In this document: piece after piece, positions 11,497-22,187 of the stretch | Numbering within the stretch: the first letter of the stretch is position 1 | How the letters are laid out: every line of letters starts with the position of its first letter | Source: Whalleya microplaca | Taxonomy: Eukaryota > Ascomycota > Sordariomycetes > Xylariales > Xylariaceae | DNA length: 64,000 bases | Assembly: GCA_022497155.1 (NCBI GenBank) | Contig: MU385740.1 | Location: 372,001-436,000 of the forward strand | Direction of reading: 5' to 3' | Translations under genes and position numbers: made by a program | Notes under the pieces: generated by a model | Database searches by the model: none | Told to the model about the DNA's origin: nothing | The model's input: the letters and a program-made list of their open reading frames with translations, nothing else

Positions 11497-12959
11497 AAGG
11501 CGCCCAGGGCATCCATCGCTCTCCGTGGTCTATACCACGGCGCTCTTACACATACACAGGCTACTCCGGCTCCGAGAAGCTGCCTCCACCGTGGATTTCT
11601 TGGAGTCAGCGCCTGACACATGGCATAATCCGAATTAATACGAATATCATTATTACGACCCGTCGCAATGCCAGCTGCTGCCCTACTTACACGCACCACC
11701 ACCACCACCACCACCACCACCCCCGCGAGTCGGAAGGGTTGATTCACGACTAGTTAGTGATGACGACGGACGGAACACCAAGCCCCCCTGGAAAGATGGA
11801 TGGAACAGTCCGGATCTGCTACTGCAATGACCCAGACAGGGGTTTGTTACGGACTGGAAAGGAAGGGAACTCCTGCACTGCGGCATTGCGTCAAGATTTG
11901 GTCACTTGAGTTGAGCCGCGCTGTGCTGGATGTGCAGGGGGGATAGCTATCACTGACATCGGTTGGGTTGGGCCGGACTGGGTTGATTGGTCAGGATGAA
12001 TGCTGCCCTCTCGCAAGATTGTAGACACTGAGATATAGGTGGAAGGAGGGAGGTATGCTTCATAGGTCAGATTTAAGAAAAATGGGATTCATACTCTGCT
12101 TTTCTGGAAACCATGACTGAACGTGACTTACTTGATAGTAATTGCTTTTTGCTACTGGTATCAGCACGTAAACTCGCCGGTACTATGTGTAAGAAGGGGA
12201 CATATGCCACTAGAAGATTTATAGATTCATGATCAAGCTTCTATTGTTCTTTCAACTGATGACTGTATGAATGAGTAGTATATGCATATTCCGCTTCTTT
12301 CCCCCTTCACAAATCTGTTTTCTTTTCTTTTCTTTTCTTTTCTCCTTTCTATCCGTTGATGATGCTATACCAGAGATGTAGTGATAGATAGATAGGGGTA
12401 TTTCCCACTCACTCAAAAAGGGCCTACCATCATGAGAGAACACACACACACACACACACACACAGATACACGCCAGACGCCCCAAACGCAACAAAAAAAA
12501 AAAAAACAGACTCTCTAAACACGAATTTCAATCGTAGCTCACCCGTGTATGCATACATATCATCATAAGGGGTATGTGGTATGTGTGTGCATTGTAGTAG
12601 GTAGGTGAGAGTGGTATAAAAAGATTTCTCGACGCCATCGTTAAAAAGGGGACATCTCATTGCGCCGTTTCCCTCTTCCCAATATCAATCACCCCATGCA
12701 TGCAAGCAAGCAAGTAAACCCTCCCGACCGCTTTTAATACCGAACTCCGCGTCCTCAGATGCCGACCGCACTCCTCTATATGTCCCCCACCCGCCTGCCC
12801 ACCTAGCCAGCATCATAAGAGGGAGAGAGGGGGGGGGGGAGGTAAGGATTCGTCATCGTATCGGTTATAACAAATCCAGATCCGGGATTTCCGGATTGTT
12901 GTTAATTCAGTTTATCATCATCATCATCGTCATCGGATACACCCAGATTGATATCAATA
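11497..12959. repeat. convergent spacer with several microsatellites
   Basis: The gap lies between the 3' ends of hcr1 and MDM31. It holds a CAC triplet run at about 11694-11721, (TTTTC)5 at about 12318-12342, a CA dinucleotide run at 12440-12464, an A14 run at 12493-12506 and a G-rich stretch near 12826-12839. No gene was supported. Confidence 0.8.
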
Positions 12960-15350
12960 TCAGATGACATTCCCCGCCATACCCATAAACAGCGCATGCA
13001 CAGCCAAGCTCAACGTCCAAAACCCGACCTTCTTGAGCCGCCGGACACGGCTCTGCTGGTCCTCGACGTCGCGCGCGAACGCGGCGTACACCTCGGCCGA
13101 GGCGTCGTCCATCAGCCCGCAGTCGTAGATCGTCCACGCGCCGTCGAAGTCCGACGCCCGCTTGACGATCCGGCACCCGATCGGGATGTACGTGCGCTTC
13201 GCGTTGATGTACGCCACGATCGGGCGCACCAAAGCCTGGTTCACGTACGACAGGTTCGACCGGAACACGGGCACCGTCGCCTTCACGTCGTTTAGGTGGA
13301 TCCGCAGGTCCATCACTAGGTACCGCGGCGGTGTGCCGTCGTCTTCGGACGATGATGGTGGTGGAATGATAGCGGCAGCTGCGCTGCTGTCTTCGGTTGC
13401 AGGCTCGGCGGCGGCGGTGCTGTTAGTATTGACGTTGGCCTCGTCTGGGGCCTCGTCGGTTTGGAGGTGGTTTGGAGCATTGAAGATCACCTCCTCGTTC
13501 CGGCGCCGGCGGGGAGGATCGTCGAGGATGCGTAGGTAGCGGTTTGATGTGACCGCCTCCTCGAGCTTGTCGTAGAATTCGGACATCACCTTTGCGATGC
13601 CGGCGTCGTCATCCGCTGGGAACCTGATGTCGGCTACGATGTCGACATTGCCTTCGTAGATCCAGCCAAAGGGGCCCTCGACTCCACGGTTGAGATGGCC
13701 GATTTTGAGCCCATCTATGCGAATACGGCTGAACTTCTTCCAGACGTCGGAGTCTCCGAGTGGGTCGGAAGTAAAATGTTCGTGACCGGCAGGGACTCCG
13801 TGGATTTGACGGGGATGGATCGTAAACAGTGACCCGTCGTAGGACCCAGACATATGGTTGGCTGATAGGATGTCGTAGAACATAAATTGTTTTCGTAGTT
13901 GAGGCAGCTCGCAGGAGTATATGCTCACAAAAAAGGGCCGGAATCCTCCTGGCTGGTGGACGGTGATGAGCAAATCTTCCAACTTGAAGGAATCGATTTC
14001 GAAATCGCCCGGGTGGTGCTCGCGCCGGTATGATAGGGGGTCAACATGTTCGCCTGACCATACTACCGATGTTCGATCCATCACACCCCGAACACCCTTG
14101 ATCTCAACGTCTTTAAGCAGTCCTTTTCCGTTCCACCATTTTACGAAGGACAATGTGACATTGACAGTATTGAGCGTGACGTCGAATTGCGTATAGTTTC
14201 CATCATCGACCTCGACGACTGGTTGAACTTCTTTGTCACTCCCTCGTTCAGCAGCGGCAACTGCTGCAGCATTGGAAGAAGATCCCTTGCTGACTGATGA
14301 CTTGATCTGGCCAGGCCTACGGGAGACGAACACATTCCTGAAGGAGATAACACCGTCCTTCCATCTAGGAACAATGGCGGACTCGAAAATGACAGTAAGC
14401 CCGGCAGATTCAGTTAGATAGTCACCGACCCATTTCGCTAGGGTTTCTGTGCCTGGTTAGTATATGGTCTTGCTTTTCAGGAATACTAGCAAGTGCTTAC
14501 CCTGCGCAAAGACGGTGTTGATGGAGAGAATGATGAGCGAGAAGAAGGTGGTTGTGCCCACCAGAACCCAGACGAGATGCCCAAAGAGGAACCACGAGAC
14601 AAAAGCACCCCACTCATCGATGTTCCATGGCCTCATACTTCTGATAGAGAACCACTTAAACCGAACCTTCAAACGCTGCCAGAAACCGTTTGCCGCTGCT
14701 AAAAACTCCTCTTTCGTCGGCCTATGAGGTAGGTTTGGTATCGCGGGGAGATGGAAGTACTTGGACACCGATGCTGGACTCTGCTCTAGATCGACCACAT
14801 TTTCCTTAGGCTTGGGAGTCGACGTAGATTGCGAAGAATTTGCATTTGGATTTGTCTTAGCTGAGGCCGAACTTTCATTGTTGGTACTCGATTTCGAGCT
14901 CTTCGTTCTTCGATGGACCCTTGACATCCGCCTCCGACCCGTATGTATGCTTCTACTCCATGCCTGTTTTGCCAACTTCCCGCCATTCGCCGTTTGCACC
15001 GTGCTTCCGAGAATAGCAGAGTCAGCCGCAGCAGAGCACGTCGCCACAACCGTACTCGTCGTCGAAGACGTTGGAGTGAACCCAACAAGGAGCAGTCCAC
15101 CCGAGGTAATACTTCGTCGCACGTTATAGCCATTCAATTTTGGCGCTCGGGTAAAAGGCCATAATGATGACGGCTTCGGCGATCGTGACCATGCTGCGGC
15201 GGAATAAGGCGCAGTCTGGTTCAACCCCAGACGATTTACCGGGTTTTGCTGCTTGGGCGAGACTCTCGAGGAAAGGGAATCGATCGACTCGTAGAGAGCT
15301 CGCCAGCGATGGCGTCCCTGCCCTAGCACCGTAGACCTAACTGACGACAT
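12960..15350 (-). CDS. mdm31: mitochondrial distribution and morphology protein 31
   Basis: Inner mitochondrial membrane protein needed for normal mitochondrial shape and nucleoid inheritance, and in yeast for lipid homeostasis. Two exons, 15350-14501 and 14452-12960, separated by a 48-nt intron (donor GTAAGC, branch ACTAAC, acceptor CAG), encode 780 residues. The N-terminus is Arg/Ser-rich, as for a matrix presequence, followed by a long low-complexity Ser/Lys/Asn stretch. A membrane segment spans about residues 247-278, and a second hydrophobic segment lies at the very C-terminus (FWTLSLAVHALFMGMAGNVI). Between them is the conserved intermembrane-space domain, e.g. WKDGVISFRNVFVSRRPGQ, VKWWNGKGLLKDVEIKGV and HHPGDFEIDSFKLEDLL. 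An acidic, Ala/Ser-rich insert around 'TAAAEPATEDSSAAAA' looks species-specific. Transcribed divergently from dim2. Confidence 0.93.
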
Positions 15351-16063
15351 TGTGCGATCTCATGATGGCAGATCGTTTTTTTGAAATTCGAACCAGCTAT
15401 TCCGTAGCTGACAACGACAACAGATCTATGTATCGTGCTGGAAAAAAAGTGCCAATCTCCTACATGAATTTGTTTGATACCTCAACGATCAACGGTGTGT
15501 GTAACGCATGGAGGGGGAAAAACATCAACCCAAACCAAGGAACTGCATGCAGCGAAAAATCGTCATTGGCGCAGCGAAGTGACGCGCTACAAGTTTTGGG
15601 AGTGAAAACTGCCATTTATATGTACCTATCAGCCTATGTCCCTCCCGCCCGGCCGCTCCACTTAAGCCACTCACCACCTGGGCATGGACCCCTGTCAAAG
15701 CGGCACATCTTTTCTTATCCTCTTATCGATAATCGAGTTGATATCGATAATCGAGTTGATATCGATAATCGAGTTGATATCGATAATCGAGTTGATATCG
15801 ATAATCGAGTTGATATCGATAATCGAGTTACACTTTATCGATAATCGAAAGTTCGGCCCACCCTGCCCACTCAACAGCGACCGCCATTTTTTTTCTGGTG
15901 CTCGCTTATAAAAAAAAACTATCACGAGAAATTCGATATCAAGGAGCAGCCTACCTAACTAGCTTCCCTCGCCACATTGCAGCAATTGCATTCTTTTTAC
16001 TGTACTATAGGCGCTTCCCGAGCACAGACACCTCAAGAACGAATACGCACGAAATATATAAAA
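15351..16063. promoter_or_regulatory. divergent promoter of mdm31 and dim2
   Basis: 713 bp between two start codons read in opposite directions. The centre carries the 18-bp tandem repeat described separately. No gene is present; the open frame starting at 15350 on the + strand owes its length to the repeat, whose period is a multiple of three. Confidence 0.7.
15724..15848. repeat. 18-bp tandem repeat with TATCGATA core
   Basis: Six copies of TATCGATAATCGAGTTGA start at 15724, 15742, 15760, 15778, 15796 and 15814; the last two bases of the sixth differ. A seventh TATCGATAATCGA follows at 15836-15848, four bases off register. The core TATCGATA is a perfect palindrome. Copies are essentially identical, which suggests recent expansion or active homogenisation. 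The array lies about 375-500 bp from the mdm31 start and 215-340 bp from the dim2 start. Confidence 0.95.
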
Positions 16064-17002
16064 ATGCCCGCACCGACAGCCCTGCTCAAGCAGCAGGTAG
16101 AAGATACCCCTCCAACCGACATCCCACTTGCGGAGCCCGACCAAGACGAGGACTTCGCGCTGGAAGGCATGAACGAGCTGCCAGAAGATTCAAACATACT
16201 ACCGCCGCCGAGGACGGCAGGGGACCAGGAGATGGAGATAGACGAGGAGGACAAGCCGCACTTCGGCCCCATCCAGAACATCGTATGTACACTCCGGCTT
16301 TGCTTTTCCTCCCCCAGGCACATTATATCTCTCTAACCCGTGTGCTCCCAGGACCCAGCAACACACATCCAAACGCGCAAGGTCCCCATCCCCCCCCACC
16401 GCTTCACGCCCCTAAAAGCCTCCTGGCCAAAGATCTACCCGCCCCTCGTGGAACACCTGAAGCTGCAGGTGCGCATGAACGTCAAGCACCGGCGGGTCGA
16501 GCTGCGGACCTCGCGCCACACGACGGACGCCGGCGCGCTGCAGAAGGGCGAGGACTTCGTGCGCGCGTTCGCGCTCGGCTTCGACGTCGACGACGCCGTC
16601 GCCTTGTTGCGCCTGGATGATTTATACATCGAGACGTTCGAGGTGAAAGATGTTAAGACCCTGAGTGGGGACCATCTGGCTAGGGCGATTGGGCGGATCG
16701 CGGGCAAGGATGGGAAGACCAAGTTCGCGATTGAGAATGCGTCGCGCACGAGGGTTGTGCTGGCGGACTCGAAGATTCATATCCTTGGAGGTGAGTTTTG
16801 TTGTGTTGTGGTTTGCGTTCTGTCTCCTGTGAAGAAGGGAGGGGGTTTTGATCGAGCTTGCTGACTGACGCGCGAAATGATAGGGTTCAAAAACATACAC
16901 ATAGCCAGGGAATCCATCGTGAGCCTGATCTTGGGTAAGCCCCCTGGCAAGGTCTACAACAACCTGCGAACGGTATCCGCGCGGATGAAGGAGAGATTCT
17001 AA
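16064..17002 (+). CDS. dim2: pre-rRNA-processing protein Dim2/Pno1
   Basis: KH-domain ribosome assembly factor of pre-40S particles, which recruits the Dim1 methylase and helps cleavage at the 3' end of 18S rRNA. Three exons, 16064-16282, 16352-16790 and 16884-17002, give 258 residues. The N-terminus is acidic and disordered (about residues 1-70). The body starts near THIQTRKVPIPPHRFTPL, then has the first, degenerate KH region, the LDDLYIETFEVKDVKTL segment, and the second KH domain with IAGKDGKTKFAIENASRTR and the family hallmark VLADSKIHILGGF. It ends in SLILGKPPGKVYNNLRTV...MKERF, as in yeast and human Pno1. The GPIQNI|DPATHI junction is phase 0. The upstream 18-bp repeat may influence transcription. 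Confidence 0.96.
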
Positions 17003-17344
17003 AAAGGCTTCGTCGGTTTGCGGCTTCATAAGGAAAAGGAGTTCAGGGGGCTGGCGTTGAGGCGGGTTGCATTTCCCGTATAGTAGATATCATCATCAGC
17101 TGCAGAATCTCGTGGTGCGATAGTTACAATTAAACAATCTTGTGTTGTGGGTATCATAGGTTACGCCTCTTCGTATACATTCCGTGACCGACATTCATCC
17201 AGCCGTCCAGCTAGCCAGCCAAACCTATCCTATCCTCCGTATCCTTCTCGATTGCATTCACGAAAACACCAAAAGCAGCAATCTGTATGTACCGTACCCT
17301 ATCCACAGAATTGCGTTACCAGACACACACACACACACACACAC
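17003..17344. repeat. convergent spacer ending in an AC microsatellite
   Basis: The 3' ends of dim2 and the Rad60-like gene face each other. An (AC)11 run at 17323-17344 abuts the stop codon of the latter gene, so the repeat begins its 3' untranslated region. No gene is present. Confidence 0.8.
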
Positions 17345-18808
17345 TCATGAGAAATGGACCTCAAGCGAATCCATATCCTCGATCTCCGCCTCCTCAACCG
17401 TCGTCTCCGGATCCAGGACCTCGCCATCCCAATGGAGTTCGAAATGCTTATCCTCCGGCAACTTCGCCAGCCGGCGGTAGACCTTGACGAGCATAGCCGC
17501 CGTGGTACTAAGCCTTACCGTCGCGCTCAGCGTCGCGAGATCCCGCGCCTTGAAGTGCACCCGGACCTTCTTATCGTCCTCCTCTTCCTCCCTGGACTCT
17601 TCCTGCTGCCCCGCTCCGTCCCCCGCGTTCCCGTCATCGTCCTCGACCAGCTCGCCGAGCTCCCACAGCCGCCGCCGCTCGCGCTCGCGCAGGTTGTCCT
17701 CGAAGATCTCGGGCGTGCACGCCTCGAAGAGCACCTTGTGCTGGTCGTGGTAGCCGTTGGTGTCAGCATCACGCCCGCTGCCCACCATCCAGGAGGGGTA
17801 GAGGCGGCCCTCGCGGTCCGGCCGGATCCCCAGCGTCGCCAGCGTCGTGTGCCGGTACACCTTGTTGCCCTTCCAGGTGAAGAACATGTCGGCCAGCTGC
17901 TCGCGCGTCACGGGCGCGCACCCCTTGCGCACCTGGTGCTCGACCCACGCGTCGTAGACGAGCGTTAGGGATTGGGATAGTTTGCGCCGGATCGTGATCG
18001 TGTGGAGCGCGCTGATTTGTGACCAGATCAGGATCTGCACTACCGGGTCGTCGTCGTCTGCGAGGGACTCGCCGCGCTCGCGCGCCTCGCGGAGGGCTTT
18101 GGCTTTGGCCATGCGCTCGAGGGCGGCCTTGACGTAGTGCTCGTGCGGGTCTTCTTCTTGCTCTGTGGGCTGCAAGCCTGTGTCTAGTAGTTTGATGTCA
18201 TCATCGTCTTCGTCGTCTTTGTCGTCGTCGAGTACAATTTCGGATCCTTGTTGCGGTATCGAAGCCCTCGGCTTCGATTTCGCTATTTTCGGGTCCTCAT
18301 TGCTATCGCTGTCATCCAGGTTTATGATGGGCGTATCTGTCTTACGAGAGCGCGAGCGTGAGCCCTGCGCGCTCTCCGATGCCCTCGCGCAGGCTAGAAA
18401 CGAGCTCTCGCGTCGCTTGGAACTTGGTGTCAGCGGCGTTGCGGGGGACTTCTGCAGCTTCCGAGGCTTAGAGCCGAACACGTCGTCGTCAGAATTATCC
18501 TCATTATCCGGGACTGAGACGCGACGCCGCTTCTTCGCGGACTCTTGGTCGTGTGCGAGTTGTTCCTTCAGTGCATCCTGCTCCTCCCGGTGCTCTCGCG
18601 CGAGCTTCTCCTTCCGCTCTCGCTCAGCGGCGGCGGCCTTTTCCCGGGCTTGCCGCTGCTGGTCCTCGATGACGCTGGGGAAGAACTCGTGCGAGCGGCT
18701 GAAGAGGGACAGGCCGTCCGGGTCGGCTGTCTCGGAGGATTTGCGGCGGGCGGTGCGCTTGAAGGGCAGTTTCTTCTTCGCGACCGAGGGCTGCGGTAGG
18801 TCCGACAT
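17345..18808 (-). CDS. SUMO-like domain protein of the Rad60/Esc2 family
   Basis: Single-exon gene of 487 codons. The N-terminal half is disordered and charged, with basic patches (KKKLPFKRTARRK, SAKKRRRVSVP) that could be nuclear localisation signals and a coiled-coil Glu/Arg stretch at about residues 50-90. Acidic runs (DDDKDDEDDDDIKLLD) flank possible SUMO-interacting motifs such as PIINLDDSD. A conserved middle block contains WSQISALHTITIRRKLSQSL and LADMFFTWKGNKVY. The last ~70 residues (KVRVHFKARDLATLSATVRL ... WDGEVLDPETTVEEAEIED) form a ubiquitin-like fold without a C-terminal diglycine, as in Rad60-SLD domains. The family acts in genome stability and SUMO-dependent repair or silencing. 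Family assignment rests on domain layout; orthology to Rad60 versus Esc2 is not resolved. Confidence 0.85.
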   Translation of the reverse strand: MSDLPQPSVAKKKLPFKRTARRKSSETADPDGLSLFSRSHEFFPSVIEDQQRQAREKAAAAERERKEKLAREHREEQDALKEQLAHDQESAKKRRRVSVPDNEDNSDDDVFGSKPRKLQKSPATPLTPSSKRRESSFLACARASESAQGSRSRSRKTDTPIINLDDSDSNEDPKIAKSKPRASIPQQGSEIVLDDDKDDEDDDDIKLLDTGLQPTEQEEDPHEHYVKAALERMAKAKALREARERGESLADDDDPVVQILIWSQISALHTITIRRKLSQSLTLVYDAWVEHQVRKGCAPVTREQLADMFFTWKGNKVYRHTTLATLGIRPDREGRLYPSWMVGSGRDADTNGYHDQHKVLFEACTPEIFEDNLRERERRRLWELGELVEDDDGNAGDGAGQQEESREEEEDDKKVRVHFKARDLATLSATVRLSTTAAMLVKVYRRLAKLPEDKHFELHWDGEVLDPETTVEEAEIEDMDSLEVHFS

Positions 18809-19261
18809 GACGGCGAGGTGAAGTGAGATTCAGTCACATGTATGAACAACGAGGAATAAATTGAGGATGAATGAATGTAATACGGGAACGGAACACAATT
18901 ATACTCGGTTTCGTAGTCTCATGAGTAACTAAGACAGCTGGGTATAAATTGAAGTACAAATTGAAGTCGAAGTCGAGGTTGAAGCGGTGATCGGCGTCAG
19001 GAGCGACGTTTATAATACATTCTAGAAGCCTTGACGCGAGATGTGATTCCGGGGTGATTCCATTGCTTGTAGCGCGTCACCCCCGGGCCAAAAGGTGGGC
19101 CTGATTTAAGCTAGATTTAGGTAGCGGATAACTACATAAGCAGCAGTAGCCTTAAAACCATATCGCAAACGCCTCTACACCCACTGTAACATTCTGATAT
19201 CAGCCTCACTCATCTCAACCCATCTGATCGTTGCTTTCCTCTGCACCCCCATCCACCCATC
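18809..19261. other. divergent promoter of the Rad60-like gene and lsm6
   Basis: 453 bp with a short repeated AAATTGAAGT(A/C) element near 18947-18972. No gene is present. A CACCCC-rich stretch precedes the lsm6 start codon. Confidence 0.5.
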
Positions 19262-19629
19262 ATGGAGAACGGCAACGTAAATGCGACCCAAGGCGAAGGC
19301 AAGGACCCGGCTGGGTTTCTTTCCGAGATCATCGGCAACCCTGTCACCGTCAAACTGAATTCCGGCGTCATATACAAAGGTTGGTGAAAACCGAGATAGG
19401 TAGCTAGGGGGATGCAGTGTTAACATGCTGTCGCAGGCGAGCTGCAGTCTGTTGATGGCTACATGAACATTGCTTTGGAGAAGACTGAGGAGTTTGTCAA
19501 TGGCGTCAAGCGGAGAACGTACGGAGATGCGTTCGTCAGAGGCAACAATGGTGAGTGAGCTCAAAGATGGGGCATTGTTGTAGACGCTGACTGTCAACTG
19601 TAGTCATGTACATTTCTGCCGATTCATGA
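19262..19629 (+). CDS. lsm6: U6 snRNA-associated Sm-like protein LSm6
   Basis: Core subunit of the LSm2-8 ring that binds the 3' end of U6 snRNA in splicing, and of the LSm1-7 ring in mRNA decay. Three exons, 19262-19379, 19437-19550 and 19604-19629, give 85 residues. Sm motif 1 (FLSEIIGNPVTVKLNSGVIY...LQSVDGYMNIALE) and Sm motif 2 (DAFVRGNNVMYISA) are complete, including the N-x-A and RG(N/D)N signatures. Intron 1 uses the uncommon donor GTTGGT; the K|GEL junction and homology leave little doubt. The last coding exon has only 26 bases. The gene is too split to show as one open frame. It sits between a Rad60-like gene and a methyltransferase, without evident functional linkage. Confidence 0.96.
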
Positions 19630-19954
19630 TTTGGGACATCTTAGGACTTCAGGTTGGAGGCTGGCTCATGGGACATCTCAGAAGCGACTAGGAATCCGGT
19701 ATTGTGGGAGTCGAGATCTAAATGGAGTCGGATTGAAACTGCAGGTTTTGCTCTCATCCCGAAGGCCCAAGTATTCAGACAAAGCCATTCGAGAGCAACA
19801 TACGTCTGAGTGAGAAACTCTACTGTGCAAATAAAGACAGCCAGGAAGCGTCTCTGATTATGAGTACCTAGTTAGGCTAAAGACGCAGTAAAAACGATAT
19901 CCCCACTGGTGTCTCATGCACCAGCTACCTATCTATACAGCTTGAAGTGCCCTC
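19630..19954. other. convergent spacer
   Basis: Short region between the 3' ends of lsm6 and the methyltransferase gene. I see nothing beyond random frames and GTAGGTAG-like fragments. Confidence 0.6.
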
Positions 19955-21070
19955 TTACAATCTATCCGTCCAGACTAAGTGGGTAATGCCATGTATCAAA
20001 ATCTCGCCTTTCTCGTTCCTCTCGACATCATCCTCATGGATGGCTTCCTGGAAGATTCTTACTGCAGCCTCTCGTGCCTCACCTTTGAGCGTGGCAACCT
20101 GGCTCAGGGTGTTGAATCTCGACCAGAGTGCCTCCTCGCTCAGCCAGACCGTCCATTTCATGCTGTGCTCCCCTAGCGGAAGGCTGAATTTGGGCATGTG
20201 GTCGAAGAGGGTGTCCTTGATGACCTGGACAGGGCTGGTGGGCATCTGCTGCTCAAACACCTCTCTCCATTTCTAAAGCAGGCAATGTGTCAGCGAGGTG
20301 AGGTTTCAGGCGAGATGGATATATACCTACTAAATGCCTAAATCTAGGTAGCCCATCATCGAGGGAGTGGACAAAATCGTTCAGCTTCTGCTCCCACTTT
20401 GTAGATCCCTCCCAAGCAATGGGTTTGTTGTCTAGTACACCGGTTAGAAGACTTGTCCCTTGGGTTATTGGAAAGGGGCATGATGATAAGTTTACAATCT
20501 TCAGCGTTCCATATGGCACCCAGCACAGCGCCTGGTCTCAGGACGCGATGTATCTCTTTCAAGGCTTCAGGGGTGGCAAACCTGTTGTAAGGTATAAGTG
20601 AATACGGTCACATGTTATTTCTGGGCTTAATCACTCACCAGTGGAAGGCCTGCATACCGTGACTTGGTTAGCATCTAAAGTAGCAAAATAAGTATTAAAA
20701 ATCTCCATTAACTCACTTGAGCCGCAATGCAAGCATCACCCCATTCGTCGGCGACTGGCATCTTGTCGGCCTTGCCAGCAACCACCTCGACCCCATGCAG
20801 GTCCTTCTCCACCAGCTTCTGCCTCATGCTATGGTGGGGTTCGATGGCCTTCACCGTGAACCTCTCGGGCCTGTCGGCCAGCAGTTCGGTGAACTTGCCC
20901 GTCCCTGAGGCAATTTCGATGATGTTCGCATTGGGATACCTGGCGACCTTCAGTCTGTTCATAAAAGTGTCGACGGCCTCCGGTGGGTAGGAGGGACGAT
21001 GCGTGTCGTAGGCCGAGGCATTTTTGAATCCCTCCTCGGCAGGGCTGGGGAGGCCACTCTCTGAGCCCAT
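19955..21070 (-). CDS. class I SAM-dependent methyltransferase (methyltransf_11 type)
   Basis: Five exons on the minus strand: 21070-20717, 20649-20639, 20581-20496, 20431-20331 and 20272-19955, all in phase, giving 289 residues. Motif I (IIEIASGTGKFTELLA, about residues 50-65) binds the SAM methionine and ribose; an acidic loop follows at VKAIEPH; a motif IV-like segment reads DACIAAQAFHWFATPEAL. The block EIHRVLRPGAVLGAIWNAED is typical of fungal small-molecule methyltransferases related to yeast Crg1/Tmt1. The C-terminal half (KWREVFEQQMPTSPVQVIKD...) carries the substrate cap. The second exon is only 11 bases and supplies the A-F-H-W junction. The substrate is unknown. There is no signal peptide, so it is presumably cytosolic. 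Confidence 0.88.
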
Positions 21071-22187
21071 TTTGGAAATTAGAAATGGTATGATGAATAC
21101 ATGTAGGCACGACTACGATTAGATCTTGCAGCGTATGGACCTGACCTATGTTGTTATCTGCCTGCTTAAACAGACAGTTATTAGTGTAACCCCGCAATTG
21201 TGGTGTTGATGGAGTCTACCAAGTAATGGCGTCAAGTCAGCCAAGTCTACCTACTTACCTTATCAAGCGTTCATTTCAGTTACTACCTGACAACCTACAT
21301 CGCCTAGTATACCTTTGTAAGCAGTGTGAGAAATTATTTCAGTTTGAAACAATGTAACCTGTATCTATCATATCGCTTGTCGATGCTGTAGGTAAGAAAG
21401 ACAGTTATCTGTTATCTATAATTACCCTTTATCAAGTACATACATGTACGGATTACACACACGTATGTATTACATGTACATGTATTACATGAATCTCCAA
21501 AGACAACCTCATCTAATGCAGCCTGACTGATAGGTATTCAGCCCCGATAGTCCCGAGACCGCCCGGGCGATTAATCTATTAATCCATAGCTCTTATTACA
21601 TATAATGCACATGTGCGACGCGACTAAGTTCACTCTTGCGTCGTATTAATTACATAAGGTCGTACGTGCCAGCTGCGTGTCCTGTGGATATTTCTTATTT
21701 TTTTGAACGTCAACGCTACGCAGCTACGCTATGTACGTTCTTTTCAGCCCATAAGGCTGCCAGCCTCAGGCGCTGTAGCTGTCAGCAGGGTCCGGTACGT
21801 GTCAAGGGCTTGCATTATTTTTACTAAGGTTAGTCTGCCTAGTCTCTTGTGTAAGACTAGCCAAGAATCCAAGTGCCTACATACCTGACCTGACACCCCT
21901 TTCTTCACTCACAGCCTCAACCACATGCTGTCCTCTCTCTCCCTCTCCAACATGGTTGTATTCAACACAACTTTGTCCAACACTTCTTCTTCTCCTTCTC
22001 CTTGGGACGCTCATGAGCTTTTAGTCGTCTGTGATTTCCTCAGTCAGAGAGAGAGAAGAACAGGGCTGGAAGGTGGTGACACGCATCGATCCAAGGATGT
22101 CATGAAGCTGCAATATCCTCCTAATTGATGATCCCCTTTTGTACTAATATCTGCAATACCACACGCTCCCTAACCAACACGTCCTAA
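21071..22187. other. divergent intergenic region
   Basis: 1.1 kb between the methyltransferase and GT69 genes. ACATGTACATGTATTACATG-type alternating repeats occur around 21440-21492. An open frame at 21925-22128 is Ser-rich low complexity and lies in the probable leader of the GT69 gene. No gene was supported. Confidence 0.5.

Noticed and set aside
15350..15844. 164-codon + strand open frame ending in a repeated peptide
   Set aside because: Its length comes from the 18-bp tandem repeat, which lacks stops in several frames; the rest is promoter sequence.
15724..15848. CRISPR array
   Set aside because: The repeat has no spacers and this is a eukaryotic nuclear sequence.
18165..18821. 218-codon + strand open frame rich in Ser
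   Set aside because: It is antisense to the Rad60-like gene; the Ser runs mirror that gene's acidic and Arg-rich stretches.
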